From DAOVXM01 sp963746255 (GTDB lineage: Bacteria > Chloroflexota > Anaerolineae > Anaerolineales > UBA4823): a DNA stretch of 64,000 nucleotides. This document shows positions 1-8,951 of the stretch, piece after piece. Position numbers and translations under genes: made by a program. Each line of letters begins with the position of its first letter. The first letter of the stretch is position 1. The stretch covers positions 1,038,626 through 1,102,625 of the forward strand of contig CAVVAJ010000001.1 in NCBI GenBank assembly GCA_963746255.1, in the 5' to 3' direction. The notes beneath the pieces are model-generated. The model was not told the origin of the DNA, did no database searches, and worked only from the letters and a program-made list of their open reading frames with translations.

Positions 1-161
1 AGAATACTGCGATTGTTCATTCCGAAAGTTTCGTAAAATCTCTCTTTGGTTAGGATCACTTGGTATTCAATCAACGTGTCTCGCCAGGATTGGTAATGGA
101 ATTCGCCGGTGTCCACAAGCACCCCATCCATATCCCATATCACTCCGCCTAATTTGTCCAT
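1..161 (-). CDS. HAD-family hydrolase, N-terminal part (beta-phosphoglucomutase-like)
   Basis: The gene runs off the left edge, so only about 53 N-terminal residues are visible. They contain the HAD motif I loop D-x-D-G-V-L-V-D (WDMDGVLVDT), where the first Asp is the expected nucleophile and the second the acid/base, followed by FHYQSWRDTL as in the cap domain of beta-phosphoglucomutase/phosphatase-type HADs. The start ATG at 161 follows a GAGAGG ribosome site. The substrate (sugar phosphate or other phosphomonoester) cannot be decided from this fragment. It is divergent from the corrinoid protein gene to its right. Confidence 0.85.
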   Translation of the reverse strand, partial: MDKLGGVIWDMDGVLVDTGEFHYQSWRDTLIEYQVILTKERFYETFGMNNRSI

Positions 162-492
162 AAAAACCTCTCAGCGATAATAAAATATGTTCTGCACCGA
201 TTGATTCAGGCAGCCAAAATCATGTCCCCAGGTAACAATAGACCCGGACAATCTTATCATAACTAACACGCTCGCCTTAATTAGTTACGTGCTGGGCGAT
301 TTTCGTTGGATATTTAATCTGATCGGTTTTGCTGAGCGAGCCAGGGTTTCGAACAGGTCGGTTATAATGGTGATTTGATCTTGGCTCCCACACATCATAT
401 GCAGCTGGATACGCCGATGGCAAACTTTTGGGCGTTGGACAACACAATAAGTAGTACACAAAATTCAGCAATATACTAAGCAAATATTTTTG
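162..492. other. Intergenic region, no gene recognised
   Basis: About 330 bases between the divergent HAD and corrinoid-protein genes. No convincing coding frame, tRNA or riboswitch was recognised. It must carry both promoters, but no single -35/-10 pair stands out. Confidence 0.5.
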
Positions 493-1140
493 ATGAGCGA
501 TACTATGGATAAAAAACTAAAACCAATCTACGACGCAGTTTTAGAAGGAAATATGCCTGAGACAACCACAGGCGTACAGGCAGCTCTTGATAATGGTGTT
601 GGGGCCGCAAAAGTCTTACATGAGGCTTTGATCCCGGCAATGAGCGAAGTTGGCAGGCTTTTCGAAGAAGGTGAATACTTCGTTCCCGAAATGCTGATCG
701 CAGCCCGAGCGATGCAAGCCGGATTAAAAATCCTAAAGCCTCTCCTTGTGGAAGAAAATGTCCAATTCTCGGGTAAAGTTGCCATCGGCACTGTCAAGGG
801 AGACCTGCACGATATCGGTAAGAATCTGGTTGCCATGATGTTGGAGGGGGCTGGATTTGAGATCGTCGATCTCGGCACAGATGTGAGTCCAGAAAAATTC
901 ATTGAATCGATCATAAACGACGGGGTGGACATTGTTGCCTTGTCGGCCCTATTGACAACTACTATGCCCAATATGGCTGCAACGATCCAGGCAATTCACG
1001 CAGCTGGATTACGAGATGAGGTTAAAGTCATCATCGGCGGCGCGCCAGTAACCACGGATTACGCCGCTAACATAGGTGCAGATGGCTTTGCACCCGATGC
1101 AAGCCAAGCGGCTACGTTAGCCAAGCGTTTAGTGGCTTAA
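493..1140 (+). CDS. Corrinoid (B12-binding) methyltransferase protein, MtbC/MtaC type
   Basis: A 215-residue methyl-carrier protein. Residues about 8-88 form the helical cap domain and about 92-215 the Rossmann-like cobalamin domain. The B12 signature D-x-H-x-x-G is seen as GDLHDIGKNL near residue 104, with the SALLTTTM and GGAPV loops behind it. In this family the cobalamin shuttles a methyl group between a substrate-specific methyltransferase and a second methyltransferase, for example for methylamines, methanol or methoxylated aromatics. No substrate-specific partner is adjacent, but a methyltetrahydrofolate methyltransferase is present at 15030. The ATG at 493 is used; a TTG directly in front is possible. 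The substrate is unknown. Confidence 0.88.
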   Translation: MSDTMDKKLKPIYDAVLEGNMPETTTGVQAALDNGVGAAKVLHEALIPAMSEVGRLFEEGEYFVPEMLIAARAMQAGLKILKPLLVEENVQFSGKVAIGTVKGDLHDIGKNLVAMMLEGAGFEIVDLGTDVSPEKFIESIINDGVDIVALSALLTTTMPNMAATIQAIHAAGLRDEVKVIIGGAPVTTDYAANIGADGFAPDASQAATLAKRLVA

Positions 1141-1229
1141 ACTACAATTATCTGGTTGTCACACAGAGTTGTTCTATGGAAAATTCGAAGTTTTTTGGTT
1201 TGAATTCATCATATTCGTAACTGCTTAGG

Positions 1230-2261
1230 ATGCATATGTACGATTACCCCCACCGGCGTCTCAACCCGCTGACGGGCGAATGGGTCTTGGTCTCACCACA
1301 CCGTGCCAAACGACCTTGGCTTGGTCAGGTTGAGAAGCTGCCAGCCGAAGAATTGCCCAGCTACGAGCCAACCTGTTATCTCTGCCCAGGGAATGAACGC
1401 GCAGGCGGTGCCAAGAACTCAGAGTACAGCTCAACGTATATCTTCACGAACGATTTCTCCGCCCTGCTGCCCGATACTCCCGCACTCAGCAGCAACGCAG
1501 GATCACTTTTTCAAGCCCAGCGCGTACGGGGTACATCCCGGGTCATCTGCTTCTCGCCACGTCATGACTTGACATTGCCAGAGATGGAACTAGGCGCGAT
1601 TGTTGAGGTGATTGATGTCTGGTGTACTCAGACGAAAGAATTATCTCAAAACTACTGTTGGGTGCAGGTGTTTGAGAACAAAGGCGCAGTCATGGGCTGC
1701 TCAAACCCGCATCCACACGGGCAAATATGGGCGGGTGACCAGCTGCCGAACGAACCGAGTAAAGAAGATCAGCACCAGAAAGCATACTTCGATGTACACC
1801 AAGTGCCAATGCTGGTCGATTACCTGGAAGGAGAACTCAACCGACAGGAACGGCTGGTCGAAAGCAACGATGACTGGGTGGCGTTGATACCCTATTGGGT
1901 ATTCTGGCCATTCGAGATCCTGCTGCTGCCACGCCGCCATGTGCTCACTCTGCCAGATCTCTCTCCTGCAGCACAGCTATCCCTAGCCGAGATCTTAAAA
2001 TCTCTCCTAACCAAGTACGACAACCTATTTGAAACCTCTTTCCCGTATTCCATGGGCTGGCATGGCGCGCCCTTTACTTCTACTGACCATACCCACTGGC
2101 AACTGCATGCCCATTTTTACCCGCCCCTACTGCGCTCCGCGACAGTCAAGAAGTTCCGGGTTGGGTATGAGATGCTGGCGGAGTCACAGCGTGATATGAC
2201 AGCCGAACAGGCAGCTGAACGTTTACGTGCCCAATCATCTGTACATTACAAAATACGCTAA
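1230..2261 (+). CDS. galT: Galactose-1-phosphate uridylyltransferase
   Basis: A 343-residue GalT of normal length. It exchanges UMP between UDP-glucose and galactose-1-phosphate (Leloir pathway, cytoplasm). The active-site H-P-H-G-Q is at residues 161-165, where the second His carries the uridylyl group, preceded by GCSN. The metal-site pair C-x-x-C is at 49-52 (TCYLCPGN), and the start RRLNPLTGEWVLVSPHR is typical. The second HIT-like half contains HWQLHAHFYPP. There are two possible starts, ATG 1230 and ATG 1236; the choice does not affect function. No galK or galE is adjacent, so it stands alone between the corrinoid gene and the convergent pst operon. Confidence 0.95.
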   Translation: MHMYDYPHRRLNPLTGEWVLVSPHRAKRPWLGQVEKLPAEELPSYEPTCYLCPGNERAGGAKNSEYSSTYIFTNDFSALLPDTPALSSNAGSLFQAQRVRGTSRVICFSPRHDLTLPEMELGAIVEVIDVWCTQTKELSQNYCWVQVFENKGAVMGCSNPHPHGQIWAGDQLPNEPSKEDQHQKAYFDVHQVPMLVDYLEGELNRQERLVESNDDWVALIPYWVFWPFEILLLPRRHVLTLPDLSPAAQLSLAEILKSLLTKYDNLFETSFPYSMGWHGAPFTSTDHTHWQLHAHFYPPLLRSATVKKFRVGYEMLAESQRDMTAEQAAERLRAQSSVHYKIR

Positions 2262-2285
2262 ATTATCCCCAAGGAACTATAAAAA

Positions 2286-2310
2286 ATTTGGGCTGCCCAT
2301 AAAACAGCCC
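2286..2310 (-). terminator. Rho-independent terminator of the pst/phoU operon
   Basis: GGGCTG at 2290-2295 pairs with CAGCCC at 2305-2310. Read on the minus strand the stem is followed by AAATTTTTT, just downstream of the phoU stop at 2346. Confidence 0.65.
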
Positions 2311-2345
2311 ATGTACAATTTCTCCATATATTTTCGGATGATGGA

Positions 2346-3056
2346 TTATTCCAGGTCAGTCATCTGCCTATTTTTGAAAGCCCGGTATTCGTCATCTGAA
2401 ATATCGATCTCCTTCATCTCACCAGTTGCGACATATATCGTTCGCTCGCAGATGTTGGTGACACGATCAGCCATACGCTCAAGGTTGTGAGCTGCCCACA
2501 TTAAATTATTGGCTTGGTCGATAGTCGAGGGATCGCCAATCATGATAGTCACCAGCTCGCGGTAGATCTGGTCGTACAATTGGTCTACCTGATCATCCTC
2601 CAGTGGGATGAGACTCGCCTGCCTGGCATCCTGAATGATGAAAGCGTCAACAGAGCGGCGCAGCATGCTCACTGCGATCTCAGCCATGCGCGGTAGGTCA
2701 ATCAACGGTTTAATCAACGTTTCTCTACCGATCATCAAACAAATATTTGCGATGCCTTTCGCGTAATCCCCCATCCGCTCCAGCTCTGCGACAACTTCTA
2801 GGATTGAAGCCACCAAACGCAGGTCTCCGGCCATGAGCGGCTGCTGTGTAGCGATCGTGATCATCAGGAAGTTTTCTAGCTCAAAACGTTTAGCATTCAC
2901 TAAAGCATCATTGCGGTAGATTTTTCTGGCCGCTTCTAGGTCTTGACGCTTAAGCGCTTCAATCGCTTCCAGAGTACTCGTTTCAACCATACTTTCAATT
3001 TCGATGATTTGATCCAGCATACTCTGGATCTTATTATCCAAAGCTTCACGTGTCAT
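2346..3056 (-). CDS. phoU: Phosphate uptake regulator PhoU
   Basis: A 236-residue protein with the two repeated three-helix PhoU domains. The repeats show the E/D-rich metal-binding pattern, for example ALVNAKRFELENFL in the first half and NNLMWAAHNLERMADRVTNICE in the second. PhoU links the Pst transporter to the phosphate-sensing kinase and restrains uptake and Pho signalling when phosphate is sufficient. It is the last gene of the pstS-C-A-B-phoU set on this strand, 27 bp after pstB, which is the classical order. No PhoR/PhoB pair is in the window. Confidence 0.95.
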   Translation of the reverse strand: MTREALDNKIQSMLDQIIEIESMVETSTLEAIEALKRQDLEAARKIYRNDALVNAKRFELENFLMITIATQQPLMAGDLRLVASILEVVAELERMGDYAKGIANICLMIGRETLIKPLIDLPRMAEIAVSMLRRSVDAFIIQDARQASLIPLEDDQVDQLYDQIYRELVTIMIGDPSTIDQANNLMWAAHNLERMADRVTNICERTIYVATGEMKEIDISDDEYRAFKNRQMTDLE

Positions 3057-3083
3057 TGGCTAAATTCCTCAACTATCGATGCA

Positions 3084-3854
3084 TTATCCAAACCGTCCTT
3101 CAATATAATCTTGTGTGCGTGCGTCCTTAGGTGTGACAAATATCTCTCTTCCATCAGTATACTCGATCAATTCACCTTGCAAAAAAAACGCCGCCTTGTC
3201 TGCTGTACGGGCAGCCTGCTGGATAGAATGCGGTACTAAGATAATGGTGTACTGTTTTTTCAGTTGCTGTAGCGAGGCTTCCACCTTTGTTGTAGAAATC
3301 GGGTCCAATCCTGAAGTGGGTTCATCCAATAATATCACTTCCGGTTCCAGAGCTAAACTGCGCGCTAGACATAGTCGCTGCTGCTGGCCACCAGAAAGCT
3401 TTACTGCTGGGTCATCTAGGCGGTCGTTCACCTCTTCCCAAAGTGCCGCCTGATGTAATGAGTTTTCTACCGCCTTTTCCAAGTGGCGAGGGTCTTTTTC
3501 TCCAGCCATTTTTAACCCATAAGTTAGGTTCTCCCGTATGCTGAACGGGAGGACGATCGGACGGGCAAAGACCATGCCAATACGACGCCGCAAATTAATC
3601 ACGTCCAACTTCGGATCGAGTAAATCAATCTCGCTACCATTAGGTTCCCGTAAAATGACGCGGCCTTCTATATGGACTACATCGGCCAGGTCATTGAGCC
3701 GGTTGAGCACCCGCAGCAGAGTTGATTTTCCTCCACCTGCCGGGCCAAACAGCACAGTGATCAAGTTGGCAGGGATATCTAGGTTAATGTCACGCAGGGA
3801 TTCGGTGCCATCGGAATATTGCAAACTGAAATTTTCTATAGAAATTTTATTCAT
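3084..3854 (-). CDS. pstB: Phosphate ABC transporter ATP-binding protein PstB (operon copy)
   Basis: The ATPase of the phosphate importer. The Walker A loop is GPAGGGKST near residue 38. The ABC signature LSGGQQQRLCLARSLALEP and Walker B VILLDEPTSGLD lie near 153-185, and the switch His is in VPHSIQQAA. At 256 residues it is a normal PstB length. Ala-Gly in the P-loop replaces the usual Ser-Gly/Cys-Gly, a mild variant that keeps the lysine. A TTG codon precedes the ATG used. It sits between pstA and phoU. The divergent gene at 6706 encodes a second, more canonical-looking P-loop version. Confidence 0.93.
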   Translation of the reverse strand: MNKISIENFSLQYSDGTESLRDINLDIPANLITVLFGPAGGGKSTLLRVLNRLNDLADVVHIEGRVILREPNGSEIDLLDPKLDVINLRRRIGMVFARPIVLPFSIRENLTYGLKMAGEKDPRHLEKAVENSLHQAALWEEVNDRLDDPAVKLSGGQQQRLCLARSLALEPEVILLDEPTSGLDPISTTKVEASLQQLKKQYTIILVPHSIQQAARTADKAAFFLQGELIEYTDGREIFVTPKDARTQDYIEGRFG

Positions 3855-3909
3855 CAATGGAACTTTTCATTACACATAACCTATCAATGGGAAATCTATA
3901 AAGTGTATC

Positions 3910-4782
3910 TCACCACTGCCGTCTAGCCCGAGCCCGCGAGCGGATGATAGTTGCGAGCAAATTCAGCCCTAGCACTAGCACCAGCAAAACTAGCGCGGTC
4001 CCGTATTGGATCTCAGTCGGCATACCTGGAACTTGTGTGGAAATTACGTATAAGTGATACGGCATTGCCATGGTTGGGTCGAGCGGTGTATTTGGAAGAG
4101 TGGGTAGATAAAACGCCGCTCCCGTGAACAGAATCGGTGCTGTCTCACCGGCAGCACGTTCGAGGCCGAGGATGATGCCCGTAATGATCCCGGGCTGGGA
4201 TTGGGGCAGCACGATACGCCGGATCGTCTGCCACTTTGTTGCTCCAAGAGAAATGCTCACTACCCTGAATTCGTTCGGGACAGTCCGCATCGCTTCTTCT
4301 GCAGTGCTGATAACGATCGGCAAGGTCATGATGCCCAATGTGAGTGACGCTGCCAATATTGATGTCCCAAATTGGAAAAACAAGACAAAGATCCCTAATC
4401 CGAACAAACCATAGACGACGGATGGTATTCCAGCCAGGTTGATAATCGCTAAACGGATTGCACGGGTACGTCTATTATCGGCTGCGTACTCTGATAGATA
4501 AACCGCTGCGGCAATCCCCAGCGGGACGGCGGCAATAGCCGTCCCGATAGTCAAGATCACCGTGCCTAGAATCGCAGGGAAGATGCCGCCTGAACGCATA
4601 CCGTTTTCCGGGAAACCCGTTAGGAATTCCCACGATATAGCTGGAAGACCCTGCACGAAGATGTAAACGACGACCATCAGGATCGGTACAACAGTAAAGA
4701 CTGATATGGTTGTTAGCGCGGCGAAACCGATGCGCTGGTTGAGGTTGCGTCGGGATGAGGTTGATTTAAGCGACTTTTCCAT
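3910..4782 (-). CDS. pstA: Phosphate ABC transporter permease PstA
   Basis: A 290-residue inner-membrane permease with about six predicted membrane helices. The first spans ALTTISVFTVVPILMVVVYI near residue 22. The binding-protein-dependent transport (EAA-like) loop is seen as EEAMRTVPNEFRVVSISLGATKWQTIRRIVLP, which contacts PstB. A Pro-rich periplasmic loop (NTPLDPTMAMPYHLYVIS) before the last helix is typical of PstA. The gene lies 21 bp downstream of pstC and pairs with it to form the phosphate channel. Confidence 0.94.
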   Translation of the reverse strand: MEKSLKSTSSRRNLNQRIGFAALTTISVFTVVPILMVVVYIFVQGLPAISWEFLTGFPENGMRSGGIFPAILGTVILTIGTAIAAVPLGIAAAVYLSEYAADNRRTRAIRLAIINLAGIPSVVYGLFGLGIFVLFFQFGTSILAASLTLGIMTLPIVISTAEEAMRTVPNEFRVVSISLGATKWQTIRRIVLPQSQPGIITGIILGLERAAGETAPILFTGAAFYLPTLPNTPLDPTMAMPYHLYVISTQVPGMPTEIQYGTALVLLVLVLGLNLLATIIRSRARARRQW

Positions 4783-4803
4783 TATGTATGCTCGAAGGTC
4801 ATA

Positions 4804-5700
4804 CTAGGACAGAATTCGTTCTGCCCGTTTTTTCTGCCGGAAAATCACTGCTGAGGCAATCACATTAATCACCAGTGAAATTAAAAACAAGACAATACCG
4901 ATCAAGAACAAGACATGATAGTGCGTGCTGCCAGTAGCGACCTCACCCATCTCGGCAGCTATCGTGGCTGTCATCGTACGAGTGGGTGAAAAAAACGCTG
5001 TAATGCCTGATGGCATAACTGCAGCATTGCCGGTAACCATCATGACAACCATTGTCTCGCCAATCGCACGTCCGATTCCGAGCATGACCGCTGTCAATAC
5101 ACCTGAACGGGCGGCTGGCAGCGTTACACGCCAGATTGTTTGCCAACGGGTCGCACCTAAGGCCAGAGCGGCATCCCGGTAAACGCGCGGTACCGCATCA
5201 AGAGCATCTTCAGCAACAGAGACGATCGTCGGGATAGAAATCGCGGCCAGCAGTAAAGACCCCGTCAGAGCTGATAATCCGGTTGGCAGATTTGTGATGC
5301 GCCTGATATAGGAGGCCAGCACTAAGATACCGATAAAACCTAACACAACGGAAGGGATGCCAGCCATAATCTCCACAAATGGCTTCAGCACCTCGCGTGC
5401 CCAACGCGGGCTGATCTCGGAGATGTATATTGCCGTACCAATTCCTATCGGGACCGCAATGAGTGCAGCCCCTAAGGTGACGATTATGGATCCGCCAATC
5501 AGCGGCAATAGGCCAAAATAATCCTCAATTGGATACCAACGAACCTTGACCAGGTCCCTAAGCGAGACTTTAAAAATAGCTGGCAAGCCTTCTGTGATCA
5601 AGAATATGAAGATCACCCCGACAAAGAGGATCGCTGAGTAGCCGGCGATTTTGATCCCAGCTGTGATGAGGCTCTCTTTCCAATTCCGTGAGGCTCGCAT
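4804..5700 (-). CDS. pstC: Phosphate ABC transporter permease PstC
   Basis: A 298-residue permease that partners with PstA. Six membrane helices are predicted, starting with GYSAILFVGVIFIFLITEGL. The cytoplasmic EAA loop is present as EDALDAVPRVYRDAALALGATRWQTIWRVTLPAARSG, and GRAIGETMVVMMVTGNA is a typical PstC signature. The ATG is followed by MRASRNWKESL, a short cationic N-tail. It is 21 bp from pstS and 21 bp from pstA, so one transcript is expected. Confidence 0.94.
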   Translation of the reverse strand: MRASRNWKESLITAGIKIAGYSAILFVGVIFIFLITEGLPAIFKVSLRDLVKVRWYPIEDYFGLLPLIGGSIIVTLGAALIAVPIGIGTAIYISEISPRWAREVLKPFVEIMAGIPSVVLGFIGILVLASYIRRITNLPTGLSALTGSLLLAAISIPTIVSVAEDALDAVPRVYRDAALALGATRWQTIWRVTLPAARSGVLTAVMLGIGRAIGETMVVMMVTGNAAVMPSGITAFFSPTRTMTATIAAEMGEVATGSTHYHVLFLIGIVLFLISLVINVIASAVIFRQKKRAERILS

Positions 5701-5721
5701 CGACGCTCCGAATTTCCTAGC

Positions 5722-6612
5722 TCAAGGGCTGCTGACCGGCACGAACCCCAAATCCATGACAATCTGCTGTGCGGTAGGGCCGTAGATCCAGTCCAGATAG
5801 GCTTGGATCGCACCTTGCGGTTCGCTGGCGGTATACATATATAAATCACGGGCAATTGGATATGTCACGTCATTGACACTCTCAATGGAAGGCAGGACAA
5901 ACGGACTTGCACCATCCTCGGCAACAGCAAGCACCTTCACTTCATCGGTGATATACCCCAACCCATCGTATCCGATAGCATTAGGATTGTCGCGGACTTC
6001 AGCAGTGATACCCTCCGAGGATGGCAGCAGCAAAGTATCGGGAGAGAACAGTGCTGTTGAGTCCTTCTCTCCTAACCGAAGTACATTTTCTAAGAAGTAA
6101 ACATGCGTGCCAGAGTTGGTCTCGCGCGAAAGCCGGACAACCGGCCTGTCTTCGCCGCCCAACTGCTGCCAATTGGTTATATCGCCACGGTAGATGGCGG
6201 AAATCTGTTCCAATGTCAATTCAGCGATCGGGTTGTCATGGTTAACAATAATAGCAATCGCATCTCGCGCTACAATGAATTCTTGTGGGTCAACCCCGAT
6301 CTCCTGCATGCTGGCGATCTCTTCTGATTTAATTGCGCGGGAGGCGTTGGCTATATCCACGGTGTTATTTATCAGGGCCGCGATCCCCGTACCCGAACCA
6401 CCTCCTGTCACGGAGATGCTGACAGCCGAATTAACTTTCTGATACTCTTCTGCCCAGGCAAGCGCCAAGTTTACCATCGTATCAGAGCCCTTATTTTCGA
6501 TGTTTTCAACTAACTCAGGGGGAGTATCGACTGCGTTGGGAGAGCCAGTACTGGTACAGGCCACAAGCAGAAACAACAGCGAGAGGTTTAGGACAATTCG
6601 CAAAAATCGCAT
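5722..6612 (-). CDS. pstS: Phosphate-binding lipoprotein PstS
   Basis: The extracytoplasmic phosphate receptor, 296 residues from ATG 6612. The N-terminus is a lipoprotein signal (MRFLRIVLNLSLLFLLVAC) whose lipobox LVAC places the lipid-anchored Cys at residue 19. Phosphate-ligand segments are visible: ENKGSDTMVN, GGGSGTGIAAL, ASRAI and SRETNSGTHVYF. An upstream TTG at 6684 would bury the signal peptide and is rejected. A strong -10 box lies only 9 bases upstream of the ATG and no Shine-Dalgarno is visible, so translation may be nearly leaderless. It is the first gene of the operon. Confidence 0.94.
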   Translation of the reverse strand: MRFLRIVLNLSLLFLLVACTSTGSPNAVDTPPELVENIENKGSDTMVNLALAWAEEYQKVNSAVSISVTGGGSGTGIAALINNTVDIANASRAIKSEEIASMQEIGVDPQEFIVARDAIAIIVNHDNPIAELTLEQISAIYRGDITNWQQLGGEDRPVVRLSRETNSGTHVYFLENVLRLGEKDSTALFSPDTLLLPSSEGITAEVRDNPNAIGYDGLGYITDEVKVLAVAEDGASPFVLPSIESVNDVTYPIARDLYMYTASEPQGAIQAYLDWIYGPTAQQIVMDLGFVPVSSP

Positions 6613-6621
6613 GCCAGGCTG

Positions 6622-6698
6622 ATTATATGCCGAAACCTTTAAACTCACAACAGAAATAAGTAAATCTGTGGAATGATCACTCAAAATTGGGTTAGAAT
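6622..6698. promoter_or_regulatory. Divergent promoters for pstS operon (-) and second pstB (+)
   Basis: On the minus strand, TTGTGA (6650-6645) and TATAAT (6627-6622) are 17 bases apart and the pstS ATG begins 9 bases after the -10 box. On the plus strand, TAGAAT (6693-6698) ends 7 bases before the pstB ATG at 6706. Both starts would give transcripts with almost no leader. No clear Pho-box direct repeat was recognised. Confidence 0.55.
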
Positions 6699-6705
6699 TT
6701 AGCTG

Positions 6706-7473
6706 ATGGAAAACAGACAGCCAATTATTTCTGCCAAAGATGTCGATTTCTTTTACGGCGATTTCAAAGCCCTAAGCGCGATTTCGATGGATATCCAGCC
6801 ACAAAAGGTGACCGCGTTAATTGGTCCTTCGGGATGCGGCAAGTCAACTTTTTTACGCTGTCTCAATCGAATGAATGATACGATCCCCAATACGAGGTTT
6901 ACCGGCCGGATCACGCTTGACAGCGAAGATATCTACGCCCCAGATGTCGACCTGACATTGCTTAGGCAACGGGTTGGAATGGTTTTTCAAAAACCCAACC
7001 CATTCCCCCAATCGGTTTTCGATAATGTAGCCTTTGGCCCCCGCGTGCTCGGCATCGCCAAAAATCGGGCAGGACTTACCGATATCGTTGAGCGCAGTCT
7101 TGTCCAAGCTGCTTTATGGGATGATGTCAAAGATATCCTCGGGGAAAATGCGATTGGGCTATCGCTCGGTCAGCAGCAGCGTTTGTGCATTGCACGCGTT
7201 GTTGCAGTCATGCCTGATGTTATCCTGATGGACGAACCGGCTTCTGCTCTCGACCCGATAGCCACCGAGAGTATTGAAAAACTGATTCACGATTTGAAAA
7301 ATGAATACACAATCATTATCGTCACCCACAGCATGCAGCAAGCAGCACGTGTGTCAGATTTTACCGGCTTCTTTTGGCTGGGTGAAATGATTGAATTTGG
7401 CAATACCCCTGCTATATTTACCAATCCCGAACAAGAACTGACCGAGACCTATATCACCGGACGTATGGGTTAG
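6706..7473 (+). CDS. pstB: Second phosphate ABC transporter ATP-binding protein PstB, divergent
   Basis: A 255-residue PstB paralogue. Walker A GPSGCGKST is near residue 39, Walker B VILMDEPASALDP near 178 and the switch His in VTHSMQQAARVSDFTGFF, all matching canonical PstB. The ABC signature is odd: LSLGQQQRLCIAR, with Leu replacing the first Gly of LSGGQ. That residue touches ATP across the dimer, so ATP hydrolysis may be altered. It is transcribed away from the complete pst operon from a shared 93-bp region and has no permease partner of its own on this strand. It may work with PstA/PstC as an alternative ATPase. Confidence 0.92.
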   Translation: MENRQPIISAKDVDFFYGDFKALSAISMDIQPQKVTALIGPSGCGKSTFLRCLNRMNDTIPNTRFTGRITLDSEDIYAPDVDLTLLRQRVGMVFQKPNPFPQSVFDNVAFGPRVLGIAKNRAGLTDIVERSLVQAALWDDVKDILGENAIGLSLGQQQRLCIARVVAVMPDVILMDEPASALDPIATESIEKLIHDLKNEYTIIIVTHSMQQAARVSDFTGFFWLGEMIEFGNTPAIFTNPEQELTETYITGRMG

Positions 7474-7781
7474 AAGTATACTCCCTCAAACCCAGCAGAG
7501 ATTCCATATCATGACCCACTCGCAGAGATTGAGCGGCGCTCTTTAATGGGGCAATTAACACCAGATCAGCAACCCATAATGCCAGGACTATTATCTTGCT
7601 ATATAATTATATTCAACATAAATGAATCCTTGAAAACGCCGCTAATATCAGCCTCGCAGAAGACATCAAAACCTAATAGTCAAGTCGCTGGAAAACTTCC
7701 ACCTGACGACAAGGTTATGAGGGTTGAAAGTTGCGCAGGTTTCTGTGGCGGTTTAGCCGCCCATCGATAAGGAGCATGCAA

Positions 7782-8654
7782 ATGCAAATTGTGACAGATA
7801 GTGGGACCGATTTAAGTCTAAGCCCTGAACAGATAGCAGAGCTGAATATCCATATCGTGCCACTTGTGGTAACTCTGGGTGGGAAATCCTACCACGAGAA
7901 TGTCGACCTGAAACCAGATGAATTCTACCCCTTACTCGAAGCAAGTGATGAACTACCGACCACTTCACAGCCATCACCGGGAGATTTTGCCGAAATCTAC
8001 CGTGAATTAGCGCAGGATGACCCCGACATCTTATCCATCCATATGACCTCGGGATTGAGTGGGACTTATAACTCGGCGGTAGAAGCAGCCAAACAAGTCC
8101 CAGAAGCCAATGTAACTCTTGTCGATACCAAGACGCTGTCAGCAGCCGCTGGCTGGCAGGTGGAAGCCGCAGCAAAAGCTACCCGGGCAGGTTGGACGCT
8201 AGAGAAAACCCTCGCTTACTTGAAGCAAATTGGCGAAGCAAGCGATAGTCTATATACGCTAAAAGAACTCAAGTACTTGATACACGGGGGGCGGATCAGC
8301 CATATGAAGGGTTTGATCGCATCCATATTGAACATCAAACCACTGATAGGTGTCGAAAAAGTTAACGGCACCTATACCCAAGAGGGACAATCACGAACGT
8401 TCAATCGAGCGCTTGATGGTTTGGTCAATCTAATTGCCCGCCAGCATGCTTCCGGCAGCGAACTGCACGTACAGGTGCTGTACTCCTTCAATCCAGAGGG
8501 TGCACAGAATTTAAGGGAGAAAATCAACGCAGAATTTAAATGCCACTGGTTGCCAATGGGGCCGATGTCTCTTGTCTTGGGTGCACATACGGGGCCGAGC
8601 ATGGTTGGGGTAGCTTATGCCCCCCAAACGCTCTTCTCCGAGCCATTCAGCTAG
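7782..8654 (+). CDS. DegV family fatty-acid-binding protein
   Basis: A 291-residue DegV (FakB-like) protein. The N-terminal VTDSGTDLS loop, the T-S-Q-P-S motif (ELPTTSQPSPGDF) and HMTSGLSGTYNSA line the lipid carboxylate pocket in this family. In Firmicutes FakB proteins present fatty acids to the kinase FakA; no FakA is seen here, so that role is inference. AAGGAG at 7769-7774 sits 7 bases before ATG 7782, which is preferred over ATG 7776. The 308 bases upstream (7474-7781) contain no recognised gene. Confidence 0.92.
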   Translation: MQIVTDSGTDLSLSPEQIAELNIHIVPLVVTLGGKSYHENVDLKPDEFYPLLEASDELPTTSQPSPGDFAEIYRELAQDDPDILSIHMTSGLSGTYNSAVEAAKQVPEANVTLVDTKTLSAAAGWQVEAAAKATRAGWTLEKTLAYLKQIGEASDSLYTLKELKYLIHGGRISHMKGLIASILNIKPLIGVEKVNGTYTQEGQSRTFNRALDGLVNLIARQHASGSELHVQVLYSFNPEGAQNLREKINAEFKCHWLPMGPMSLVLGAHTGPSMVGVAYAPQTLFSEPFS

Positions 8655-8900
8655 ACATTAATTCCATTCGAATTTGTAGTCATACACTTAACAAGACAAA
8701 CTGAAGGTCTGTTCTGATCTGCAGCGGCACCTGGTTATCCTGCAGTGGAAATCCATGCGCCGGTCTATCAACTCTCTTGGTATCTTGAGATAATAGCTGA
8801 TGAGTAAACCTTTGCGAGCATATGTCAGCTGGGTAGCAGCATAAAATTAGTTAATCGGCGTTAAGTTCTGGTTGCATGATTACAAGCAGGCGCTTCCAAA

Positions 8901-8933
8901 GAAAAATCCCCAGCAATGTTTTGCTGGGGATTT
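8901..8933 (-). terminator. Rho-independent terminator after the DUF5679 gene
   Basis: A 13-bp perfect stem (8904-8916 with 8921-8933, core ATCCCCAGCAA/TTGCTGGGGAT). Read on the minus strand it is followed by TTTTTC. It lies 19 bases beyond the small gene's stop. DegV on the plus strand converges on it, so it may serve both directions. Confidence 0.8.
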
Positions 8934-8951
8934 GCGTGGGTGATTAGGTGT

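Noticed and set aside
301..360. GGTTTCGAACAGGTC as a tRNA T-arm
   Set aside because: No acceptor stem or anticodon arm can be formed around it.
277..483. 68-residue open frame on the minus strand
   Set aside because: No ribosome site, no recognisable motif, and composition looks non-coding.
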